From Vanilla planifolia (Eukaryota > Streptophyta > Magnoliopsida > Asparagales > Orchidaceae): a stretch of DNA of 64,000 nucleotides. The notes under the pieces were generated by a model. That model made no database searches. It was not told where the DNA came from and saw nothing but the letters and a program-made list of their open reading frames with translations. A program made the position numbers and the translations under genes. The stretch covers positions 31,898,569 through 31,962,568 of the forward strand of contig CM043871.1 in NCBI GenBank assembly GCA_023846275.1. The letters are read 5' to 3'. Positions 35,745 to 45,151 of the stretch are shown one piece after another (the first letter of the stretch is position 1; the number at the start of each line of letters is the position of its first letter).

Positions 35745-38700
35745 AGAAGAAGAGACAAGCTTCTTCACATAGAAACACTTAGAGGGGAAAAACCACAATG
35801 GCCCAAAAGCTTGTGGCTTCTTTGCTATTTACAGGATGATTATAGGAGATATCCTTGAGACCTTAGAAGAAAATTCTCCCGTGAGAATGCTTTGATTGAA
35901 GTTTTGAACTTGGGTAAGAGAAAGGAAGAGAAATTAGAGAAAACACGAGTGCATGATCACACATGAAGGGTTGGTTGCAACTTGAGAGCAAAGAGACACT
36001 TCGACTCTTATGTGTTCACTTGGTCTTTGAGAGCAGCTCTTACGGTTGATGACCATCAACCATCTTTCCTTTACCTTGAGGATCTTGTTCTCTCTTTTGG
36101 ACTTCATTCCTTTCCAATAAATTAGTCCTACTCTCAAAGCTTCTGGTTTCCCTCCTCAAGCCATGGGACTGTCGTTCATTCTTTTTGATGTATACAAGTC
36201 GAGTTTTTTAGGCTTGATCCAACACTAATTTGAATCCAAATCAAAATTAAGTTCCTGAAAAAATAAATTTTAAATAATATTTGAAATTTTTAATTTTTTA
36301 TTGGATTATAATGAATTATCTGAATGGCCCATTATTGATTCTTAGTTTTTTTTATATATTTGTTCTTTTTTGTTATTTCTTATTATTAATTTATTATTAT
36401 TTTTTTAAAGTTAAAGATAGTTTGATTTTTATTTTTTATTAAGTTTTTTTTGTGTTAATATAAATATTTATGATGAAATTAAAAAAAAAAAAAGAGTTTT
36501 TGGATTGTTATAATAAGATGTATGCGTGCATGGAAAATTCCCAGCTGTCCTTCGTCCTATTAGGATTATCCGAAGTTATCCCGTGCGCTGCCATCTTCCT
36601 CCTCCGTGACTGCCACCGACAGCTACATATAGACCGTAGCCTCATCCCCTCGGCCATGGCCATCAATTTTGAAACGGTAGAGTCCACAACAACACCTTTC
36701 GCTTGACCGGCTGAGTACGGATGAGAGCGCAGCATGTGCACCGAGCGTAAGTAGGGTGGATGAGCTGGTGGTTGCGCACATGGACAAATGTGCGGTTGCA
36801 TGAATGCGTGCATGCGGATGCGCAAACTCGAGCGTGCGGGTGTTGTTGCGTGGATGTGGGGCAGGTGAGCAAGTGGCTGTACAAGCTCAGGAATTGCTTG
36901 GGTGCGGCCAGCTGTGCAAAATTGTTGCAAGGTCGACATGTCCCAGCCGAGAGGAGGTTTGTGTGTATGCAGGGTTATAGACCAAGCATGTGGCAAGATT
37001 TGCGCTGGCTGGGAATCTACAGTGGTTACAATAATTGATTCACGTAGATTTATTGTTGGCCTCTTTCGTGGAGGAGGGCAATAAAGGAAAATCATGATAA
37101 TTTCGAATTGCAATTGGTAGGGACAAAGGATAATCTGTCTTTAAAAAGAGGATCTCTTATAAATATGCATCTCACAAAACCTTCTTGATTTAGTTGATAG
37201 TAAATTACAAATTTGTTTTTTATTTTATTATAAATACTTATATAAAATACGAGAAAAGAATTATAATAAAAAATAAAAAGATTAGTTCTAAAGCTTAATA
37301 ACAATAATAAAATTTATGAAAACAAATATATATGTAGAAACAAAAAAAGAAATAATTTTTTATCTCATAAATGATTTGTTATAACTTATTAATAATTTCA
37401 AACTTTTCAAATATTATTTAGAGGTCTTTTGTTCACGTTTTTAGTTCCAAATTAGTTATGGATTAATCATAGAAAGTTTTATTTATAGTCATCCTTTTGA
37501 AGCAATCTTTTCAATATCAATCCACTACATTATGAGAAACTTTGCTGGAAGTATGACTCGATAAATTCATCATATAGAATCAGTCAAGATTATTTATATT
37601 AATAATTATTGTTGTACAAATTCTTAAAAGTTATTAGTATATAAAATATGATTTAATAATTATGTTAATTAATTATTAGTTTGTTCATATAAATCTTTTT
37701 TTTTTGAACTTTTTTATATTTAGGGGTTACTTAAGCAGGTTTAGGTTTAATTTAAATAAATTAGACATATCACGTGGTGACCCACAGTCGATGAAGGACC
37801 AACTCAAGAGGTAGATTTTATCGCGATACACTTTTTGAATTAGACCTCAAGCAATCATGTTACGTTTAGAGTACACTTTTCATTGCTATTAAGATATTTT
37901 ATATGTTAAACTTCAAGAGGTGGCTTCGCCTGAGTTAACCAAACCTTGAGAATGTAAGATCATGGTGCAAAGTATGGAATTTTATTGATAGTATCAAGCC
38001 AAGTTAACTTGTAACTTTGATAGGTAGCACAAGAGGAAATAGTATAATACTTATTTTGTTAAATGAGTTAATGGTCTAACTGCTTGAGGTGGTTATTGCT
38101 TTTTGTTGACTTGGCACACCTAGTGTTAAAAGATTGCTGTCTTAAACTTAATAAAGACAAGTAGTCTACGTTCTTTGCTCTCAAGTTGTTGCCAATCCCC
38201 TCAAGTATACTTGTACACTAAATTGTCTTATCTGATTTTTCGTTCCTTTTTTATTCTCGAGTTTAGAGCTTCCTCACAAGACAATTTTCTCTTCTGTAAG
38301 TCTTGGGAATATGTTTTGTAATTATTATATTAATAATGCGAGGTTTCATGCCATTGTGTATTAGTGATTTTTTTCTCTTTTAAGGGCTTTCAATATAAAG
38401 AGTTTTTGTTTTTTTTCTTAACTCTTATTCTTATAATCCTTTAACTTCAAGTGTTTGGTAATTCTTTGTTAGAGTTTGATTTCAACACTATATAAATTGA
38501 TAAAGATATGATATTTGCACCAATAATTATAGTTAGTCTATTGTTTGGCTTGAGATGAATGGAACAATCTCTTATAGTTGGCACTTTGCTAGCAAGCTTT
38601 TATCTTATTTTTCACCTAAGCCATTCTTATATGACTTCTCTTATAATTTTTTATTGGTTTATTATTTTGATGAAATAACTAATTTTAATAAAATTAATAA

Positions 38701-41700
38701 ATGAATAAAACAAAAGAAATAGAAGGAAGTTGCATAAGAATGAGCTAGGTTTGATGCAACTAGAGGCTGAAATAGAAAAGAAATGTTTAATTTATTTGAA
38801 GGTCATGAAATATTACAATGAATCAATAGAATATTCTTTTTGGATGATGAGAGTTAACAATGGTGATAGTTTGGTGAGTTTTAGAAGTTTGTATAATATG
38901 TTGGTAATATAATAAGCTTGGGTGTAGGATAGATAATTTGACATATTCGGTGTGTTATATACAAGTAAAAAGGTTTTAAATTGGAAAGCTAGCTGCTTGT
39001 CCTTTTAGCCATGGAGATTAAAAGTTTGGCCTCAAGGGGCAAGTGCATTCTGGCCTCAAGAAGCTAGTATTAAGATCCCGTTTCAAGGGTTTGGCCTCAA
39101 GGATTAGTGGCTTTTCATCAATGTTTGTCATGTTGTTATATTTTTAACTAATGCCTAAGATTTAAATTTTGCATCTCCAATGACAATTATTGATCATCAA
39201 GTATAAAGCTTCTCCCAAACTTAGTGAAGATATGAAGTATAAGTTCTTCTTTGGTTTTAACTTGCAACCAACCCCATTTTTGTGTACTTATGTGCTCATG
39301 CATCTGCTTTGTTTTTTCTTCTTTTCTTGTTCTAGATTTCAATACTCTCTTCAATGCATCATCACAAGATAATTTTCTCTTCTGTAACACAAGAAAAAAT
39401 AATGTAATACTCATAACTGATCGAACTTTTCAAATAATCTTTACTTCATGATCGGGAGAGCTAGATACATTCCTATGTTAAAAGTTGGTAGGCATTTGGT
39501 CTTATGATAGCCTTGATCAAGTATGGTCTTTCTTAACTTAGTGCAAGCATATTCCTTGATCAAGTATGGTCTTTCTCAGCTTAGAGCAAGCATATTGAGG
39601 CTTATTGGTGTCGAGTGATCTCGCACTTTTTAAGAATCAAATCTCCAATCTTGAAAGGATGCTTTTAGACCCTCAATGGTCTATTTATAGCAGATAAAAT
39701 AGATGACATATTATGACTTCACATTTTCTATAGTTGTCATTTTGTTAGATAAGTTAATGGTCTAACTGCTTGAGGTGGCTGTTGCTTTTTGTTGACTTGG
39801 CACAATTAGTGATATTTGGATGTATATTGCATTAAAGAGTGGCCTCAAGGGCTAGCATCAAAAGATTGCTCTCTTAAGCCTAATGAAGACATGTAGTCTA
39901 ACTTCTTTGCTCTCAAGTGGTTGCCAATCCCCTCAAGTATACTTGTACACTAAATTGTCTTATCTGATTTTTCGTTCCTTTTTTATTCTCGAGTTTAGAG
40001 CTTCCTCACAAGACAATTTTCTCTTCTGTAAGTCTTGGGAATATGTTTTGTAATTATTATATTAATAATGCGAGGTTTTATGCCATTGTGTATTAGTGAT
40101 TTTTTTCTCTTTTAAGGGCTTTCAATATAAAGAGTTTTTGTTTTTTTTCTTAACTCTTATTCTTATAATCCTTTAACTTCAAGTGTTTGGTAATTCTTTG
40201 TTAGAGTTTGATTTCAACACTATATAAATTGATAAAGATATGATATTTGCACCAATAATTATAGTTAGTCTATTGTTTGGCTTGAGATGAATGGAACAAT
40301 CTCTTATAGTTGGCACTTTGCTAGCAAGCTTTTATCTTATTTTTCACCTAAGCCATTCTTATATGACTTCTCTTATAATTTTTTATTGGTTTATTATTTT
40401 GATGAAATAACTAATTTTAATAAAATTAATAAATGAATAAAACAAAAGAAATAGAAGGAAGTTGCATAAGAATGAGCTAGGTTTGATGCAACTAGAGGTT
40501 GAAATATGAAAGAAATGCTTAATTTATTTGAAGGTCATGAAATATTACAATGAATCAATATAATATGTTTTTTGGATGATGAAAGTTAATAATGGTGATA
40601 GTTTGGTGAGTTTTAGAAGTTTGGGTAATATGTTGATAATATAATAAGCTCGGGTGTAGGATAGATAATTTGATATGTTCAGTGTGTTATATACAAGTAA
40701 AAAGATTTTAATTTGGAAATCTAGTTGCTTGTCCTTTCAACCATGGAGATTAAAAGTTTGGCATCAAGGGGCAAGTGCGTTATGGCCTCAAGAAGCTAGT
40801 ATTAAGATCCCGTTTCGAGGGTTTGGCCTTAAGGATTAGGGGCTTTCATTGGTGTTTGCCACATTGTTATATTTTTAACTAATTCTTAAGATTTAATAAG
40901 TAATTTTTGCATCTTCAATGACAATTGTTGATCATCAAGTAGAAAGCTTCTCCCAAACCTAGTGAAGATACGAAATGTAAGTTCTATGGTTTTAACTTGC
41001 AACCAACCCTTTTTTTGTGTACTTCTGTGCTCATGCATCTGCTTTGTTGTTTCTTCTTTTTTTGCTCTAGAGTTCAATACTCTCTTCAATGCATCATCAC
41101 AAGACAATTTTCTCTTTTGTAACACAATAGAAAATAATGTAATACTTATAATTGATCGAACTTTTCAAATGATCTTTACTTCATGATCAGGAGAGCCAGA
41201 TACATTCCCATGTTAAACATTGGTAGGCATTTGGTCTTATGATAGCCTTGATCAAGTATGGTCTTTCTCAACTTAGAGCAAGCATATTGAGGCTTATTAG
41301 TGTCGAGTGATCTTGCACTTTTTAGGAATCAAATCTCCAATCTTGAAAGGATGTTTTTAGACCCTCAGTGGCCTATTTATAGTAGATGAAATAGATGGTA
41401 TATTTATGACTTCACTTCTACATGTGAGAAAATTGTAGTTGTCATTTTGTTAGACAAGCTAATGGTCTAACTGCTTGAGGTGGCCATTGCTTTTTGTTGA
41501 CTTGGCACAATTAGTAATAATTGGAGGTATATTGCATTAAAGAGTGGTTTCAAGGGCTAGCGTCAAAAGATTGCTCTCGTAAACCTAATGAAGACATGTA
41601 GTCTAAGTTCTTTGCTCTCAAGTTGTTGCCAACCCCCTCAAGTATACTTGTACACTAAACTGTCTTATCTGATTTTTTGTTCCTTTTTTATTCTCGAGTT

Positions 41701-44119
41701 TAGAGCTTCCTCACAAGACAATTTTCTCTTCTGTAAGACTTGGGAATATGTTTTGTAATTATTATATTAATAATGCGAGGTTTCATGCCATTGTGTGTTA
41801 GTGATTTTTTTCTCTTTTAAGGGCTTTCATTATGAAGAGTTTGTTTTTTTTCTTAACTTTTATTCTTATAATCCTTTAATTTCAAGTGTTTAGAAATTCT
41901 TTGTTAGAGTTTGATTTCAACACTATATAAATTCATAAGTTCTGATATTTGCCAAGTAAAAAGGTTTTAAAATGGAAAGCTAGCTGCTTGTCCTTTTAAC
42001 CATGGAGATTAAAAGTTTGGCCTCAAGGGATGAATGCATTATGGCCTCAAGAAGCTAGTATTAAGGATCTGGTTTTGAGGGTTTGGCCTCGAGAGAGCTG
42101 ACCTCGAGAATCAGGGGCTTTTCATTGATGTTTGTCATGCTGGTATATTTTTAACTAATGCTTAAGATTTGATATAAAAAGCTTAAGATTTGATAAGTAA
42201 TTTTTGCATCTTCAATAATGATTGTTGATCATCAAGTATAAAGCTTCTCCCAAACCTAGTGAAGATACGAAGTATAAGTTCTTTAGTTTCAACTTGCAAC
42301 CAACCGACCTTTTTGTGTACTTATGTGCTCATGCATCTGCTTTGTTTTTTCTTCTTTTCTTGCTCTAGAGTTCAGTACTCCCTTCAATGCATCATCACAA
42401 GAAAAGTTTTTCTTCTGTAAGTTCTTGGGAATATTTTTTGTAATCATGTTATCAATAGTGCAAGTGATTCAAGTCATCATACAAATGTAGCCTTTTTCCT
42501 CTTTAGAGGGCTTTCCATTTAAAAAGTTTTTCTTTTTCTTAATTCTCTTTCTTATAGCTTTAGTATGCTTTTGGAAGTATGATCCTCGTATCATATAAAT
42601 TCATAGAGGCATGAACAAAAAAAAAAAATGAAAATGAGAAAGAAGACAAACAAGAATGAGTTATGATTAATGAGGTGAAAGAGTGTGACTAGAGATTGTA
42701 ATACAAGTGTATTGTTTAATTTATTTCAAGGTCACGAAATATTATAGTGAATCAATGGAATATTCATTTTTTGGATGATAAAAGTTAACAATGTTGTAGT
42801 TTTGTGAGTTTTTTACGTAAATATGTTTGTAATACAATAAATTTGGGTTGTTGTCGTGGCAACCGATAAATGAATCTTTGGGATGCTATTGTCTTCAAGA
42901 AAGGAATCAAGGAAACTATGATTACCCTGTTGGAGGAGCTTGTCACTTGGGAGTTTTGTGGATGCGTTATTGTAAAATTATTTAGTCAATCAATTTGCTA
43001 TATTATATTCTCAAAGTAGATTGTTGAAAAAGTTAGAAAAGAACACATGGCTTAAGTGATCATTCAAGTAGATAATAATATAATCTTATATGCTACCTTT
43101 ATCTTTAATGACTAATTAATGCCTTTGTAAATTTATATTTGGTGACAATAATTAGTCATTCACATAATGTTTCATTGATTCTTATAAATCTTCACATTGA
43201 AGAGGCCCTTTACATCGTCCTAAAGTTAAAACTTGCTAACTTGCCCATATTACGAATGGCAAAGCTAGTCATACGAGTTGTCTACAGAGGTGTTTGGTAT
43301 TCTTGAGATGTTAAAGAGACCCATTTATGTGTCTAATTTGAGTTCGAGACAACATTTGTTTTTGTTATATAGAAAAAAATGGTTTGAATTCTCTAGTAAG
43401 TTGGAACTATAGTTTTCTTTGGATTTATGGTTTTAAAGAAAGTGTTATTACTAGTTTTCTTCGAATTCATGGTTCTAAAGAAAGTGTCTTACTAGCAATA
43501 TACTACTTGTCATTGTGAGTGTAGAATATCTTTTTCATTTCTTTGATGTAATAATTGGTTTGTTTGGTCTAACTACAAAAGAACTAATATCATATATGAT
43601 ATGTTGTAAAAAATCATCTTGGTTTAGAAACGATGATTGTATGTAGTATATTATTTTCAAATTTAGTTTTTTACAAGTGTTTTTTAAAACGTAATTAGGT
43701 TTTACTTAATCATATTTTAAAAAAATAAAAAAAATAATATAAGAAGACTAAAGATAATTTTATTCTCTTAAATAATGTTAAAAAAATATTTTTGTTTTAT
43801 CAAAATGTCAAAGATTATTCTTATGCTTTAATAACATTAATCATTTCATTTAATGCCTATAAATAACATATTATCAAACAAATAGTTTTTAATAATATTT
43901 TAAAATAATATTTTTAAATTAATTTTTTATTAATCAAATTAATAGTAAAAAACAATTATAACAAATGCTATAAATGTAACTTTAAATAATAACCTTTTCT
44001 TTGAGATAGGAATTTAGAGAGTAGGACAACTTATGGCCATACAACAAACCAAGTTACCTAGTAAACTAATAATATATAGGAAACTTCATGAATGTTTTGG
44101 ACGAACTAGACTTGTTATG

Positions 44120-44169
<50 letters not shown>

Positions 44170-44548
44170 GTCAAACAAAATAGTTATACTCAAAACCTTT
44201 TTTATAGTTCTGTTCTCTGTGATAATTTTATTCTTCTGCAGAGCAACATCTGCTACCTCTCATGTTGTGTTAGGGCAGTTCAAGACGTGTGTTATTATGA
44301 TGGGTGGATATCTGTTCTTCAACTCAGACCCTGGAATGGTTAGCCTGTGCGGTGCCGTTGTTGCTCTCTCCGGAATGACCGTTTATACATACCTAAACCT
44401 GCGATCATCTCATGACTCTGCTGCAGTAAACAAGCAGCTCCTCAAGCAGCCTTCGTTCTTGCAGAAAGCCAAAAGCACAACAGATGCAGATGAGTCAGAT
44501 GCCATTATGGATCCCATAATGGAGGCCAAACTTAAGGAAATTGCTTAG
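27005..44548 (+). CDS. plant nucleotide-sugar transporter-like protein (NST/TPT, DMT superfamily), 7 exons
   Basis: The exons are 27005-27083, 28765-28916, 29535-29743, 29911-30004, 30183-30349, 30423-30593 and 44242-44548. They sum to 1179 nt, or 392 aa. All junctions are GT-AG and phase-consistent (1,0,2,0,2,2). The protein starts MSVLGSLLGKNAKKF, followed by an acidic/basic cytosolic segment (KRKDSDAGE..RALEELRSSL) and about ten hydrophobic segments. Family landmarks include GIIMANKLVMGKVGFNFP, SGLANASLKHN-type text before VGFYQMAKISVTPTI, NKILWSNLQQ, WSGALALGATSATSH and VLGQFKTCVIMMGG. These match the plant 'nucleotide-sugar uncharacterized transporter' group of Golgi/ER antiporters; the substrate cannot be read from sequence. 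The C-terminal tail is hydrophilic and ends MEAKLKEIA. The last intron is 13,648 bp and holds a solo LTR and tandem repeats. A second copy of exon 2 lies just downstream of exon 2. Exon 4 has two possible donors 4 nt apart; only the first (GTTGGT) keeps frame. Confidence 0.9.
27084..28764 (+). other. intron 1 of the transporter gene
   Basis: A 1681-bp intron between GAAG|GT and GGCAG|GT. AT-rich, with no recognised gene, repeat or RNA inside. It separates the 26-codon first exon from the first membrane-segment exon. Confidence 0.8.
28779..29130 (+). repeat. 176-bp tandem duplication covering transporter exon 2 and its donor flank
   Basis: Copy 1 begins at 28779 and copy 2 at 28955, an offset of 176 bp. 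Each includes most of exon 2, the donor GTAAGC and about 35 bp of following intron (AATGCCTTTTTGAGTAC). I count about eight substitutions over roughly 138 coding bases, so the duplication is fairly recent. The first ~14 bp of exon 2 and its acceptor (28763-28764) are not part of the second copy. Confidence 0.92.
28953..29092 (+). other. duplicate exon 2 of the transporter gene (exon 2b), open and spliceable in principle
   Basis: The second copy keeps the reading frame through the whole segment, ending GIIMANKV before a GTAAGC donor at 29093. Its new 5' edge offers a NAGNAG acceptor (TATAAGAAG) at 28951-28955. Either AG leaves a 2-nt remainder that fits the phase-1 end of exon 1, giving 140 or 137 nt. 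Joined directly to exon 1 and exon 3 it would replace exon 2 in frame. Joined after exon 2 it would shift frame, and the intervening 36 nt are too short for a normal plant intron. Amino-acid changes are K-R, Q-E, M-K, V-I and L-V; the M-K change falls at the start of the first membrane segment. It could also be an unused relic. Confidence 0.5.
33611..33630. repeat. (GA)n microsatellite, left part, split by the LTR insertion
   Basis: About nine AG units abut the LTR 5' end. The same repeat resumes directly after the LTR 3' end at 35715. The two parts read as one original microsatellite interrupted by the insertion. Confidence 0.75.
33631..35714 (+). mobile_element. solo LTR of an LTR retrotransposon (2084 bp), probably Gypsy-type
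   Basis: The element begins TGTAACAGTCCTAG and ends GGGGCTTGACA, giving TG...CA termini with a TGT/ACA end pair. It sits inside a (GA)n microsatellite: GAGAG immediately precedes 33631 and immediately follows 35714, which fits a 5-bp target-site duplication although the repeat makes this ambiguous. It has no gag, pol or integrase text and its longest frames are about 104 codons, so it is a solo LTR left by LTR-LTR recombination. The TGTAAC start recalls plant Tekay/Del chromovirus LTRs, but the family is a guess. A GC-rich stretch (33890-34530) and a hairpin array lie inside. The orientation is arbitrary. Confidence 0.7.
34920..35175 (+). repeat. array of four hairpin-forming units inside the solo LTR
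   Basis: Each unit starts near AGGCCCAGC(A/G)TGTGT and has outer arms that pair. Unit 1: CACTAGGC at 34920 with GCCTAGTG at 34970. Unit 2: TACCAGGC at 34982 with GTCTGGTA at 35032 (one G-T pair). Unit 3: CACCAGGC at 35068 with GCCTGGTG at 35109. Unit 4: CACTAGGC at 35118 with GCCTAGTG at 35168. Units 1, 2 and 4 have an inner GATC-TTCG-GATC hairpin. Unit 3 has instead a near-perfect palindrome, GCAGG.TATGGTACCATACCTGC. The stems are kept while their sequence changes. Confidence 0.85.
35715..35741. repeat. (GA)n microsatellite, right part, split by the LTR insertion
   Basis: GAGAGA units directly follow the ACA end of the LTR and lead into unrelated intron text starting TCAAGAAGA. See the left part at 33611. 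Confidence 0.75.
36500..37090. other. GC-richer island inside the last transporter intron
   Basis: This stretch is clearly richer in GC and CpG than the AT-rich intron around it. It holds the longest non-element open frame in the intron (minus strand, 37113-36508, 201 codons), rich in His, Pro and Arg with no recognised domain. It could be a captured gene fragment, an exon-like relic or part of an unidentified transposon. No terminal repeats were found. Not called as a gene. Confidence 0.4.
38050..42580. repeat. tandem array of ~1.7-kb units (about 2.7 copies) in the last transporter intron
   Basis: The landmark CTCAAGTATACTTGTACACT occurs at 38200, 39932 and 41637 (spacings 1732 and 1705 bp). 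The landmark AAGCTTCTCCCAAAC occurs near 39207, 40944 and 42243. Copies 1 and 2 are nearly identical over about 38200-38900 versus 39930-40630, implying recent duplication or gene conversion. The third copy lacks about 0.4 kb. Units contain repeated TTTGGCCTCAAG phrases and no supported coding sequence. Confidence 0.85.
44122..44171. repeat. (TA)n microsatellite followed by a T run
   Basis: About 16 TA units run directly into about 18 T residues, 70 bp before the acceptor of transporter exon 7. The T run could contribute to the polypyrimidine context of this distant acceptor. Confidence 0.85.
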
Positions 44549-45092
44549 ATGAGACCTTCCCCAAACTACCAAACCGTATACCAGATGGATTCATCATTGT
44601 TTTTTTCTTTGTGAGTTCATTTCTTCAGAGTTTGAAAGGTAATGAACTGCAGATGATGATGTTGAGCTCAGTGATTTTATACCACGAATTGGCTACATTT
44701 TTGTCATAGCAGATTTTTTTTAGACAACGTCAAGGTTTGAATACTTTATGATCAACTTGTACTATGAATATTTTTCAAAGTCACTCATTGATGAATAATT
44801 ATGTTGCTTTTTGTGCACGCAGTTGACTGCATGGCCAGTCTTTTGCACACTTGTTTGGCATTGAGATTTTCAAAAGATATTTTCAAAATTTATCTTTGGA
44901 AAAGATATTTTATAAATTTATTAATTTTTTAAAGGGAAAAAAATGACAAAAACTCGCCTAACTTTAGTGGGACCCAATTGTTTTATTTTATTTATTTAAA
45001 AAATATTTTTTTCTCTCATTTTTCATAATTTCATAAAAGTCGTTTTCCTCCTTTAATTCAATTTTTTATTTTTGTGTAACTAACGTTGCTCG

Positions 45093-45100
45093 TATATAAA
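45093..45100 (+). promoter_or_regulatory. TATA box of the USP-domain gene
   Basis: TATATAAA lies 52 bp before the ATG at 45152. A usual TATA-to-start distance of about 30 bp would put transcription near 45125-45130 and leave a leader of only about 25 nt. This is a position-based inference. Confidence 0.55.
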
Positions 45101-45151
45101 ACGCGGTCGCCTTCCGTTTCGGCCACGCGCCCGCCGACCGCAGGAAAAAAA

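Larger units (their letters stand above)
30594..44241 (+). other. 13.6-kb last intron of the transporter gene
   Basis: The donor GG|GTAAGA at 30594 and the acceptor TTCTTCTGCAG at 44241 join exon 6 to exon 7 in phase 2, across WSGALALG|ATSATSH. The earlier introns are 72-1681 bp, so this one is greatly enlarged. It contains a solo LTR, a GC-rich island, a tandem array of ~1.7-kb units and an AT microsatellite near the acceptor. Text from 30600 to 33600 is AT-rich with nothing recognised. Confidence 0.85.
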
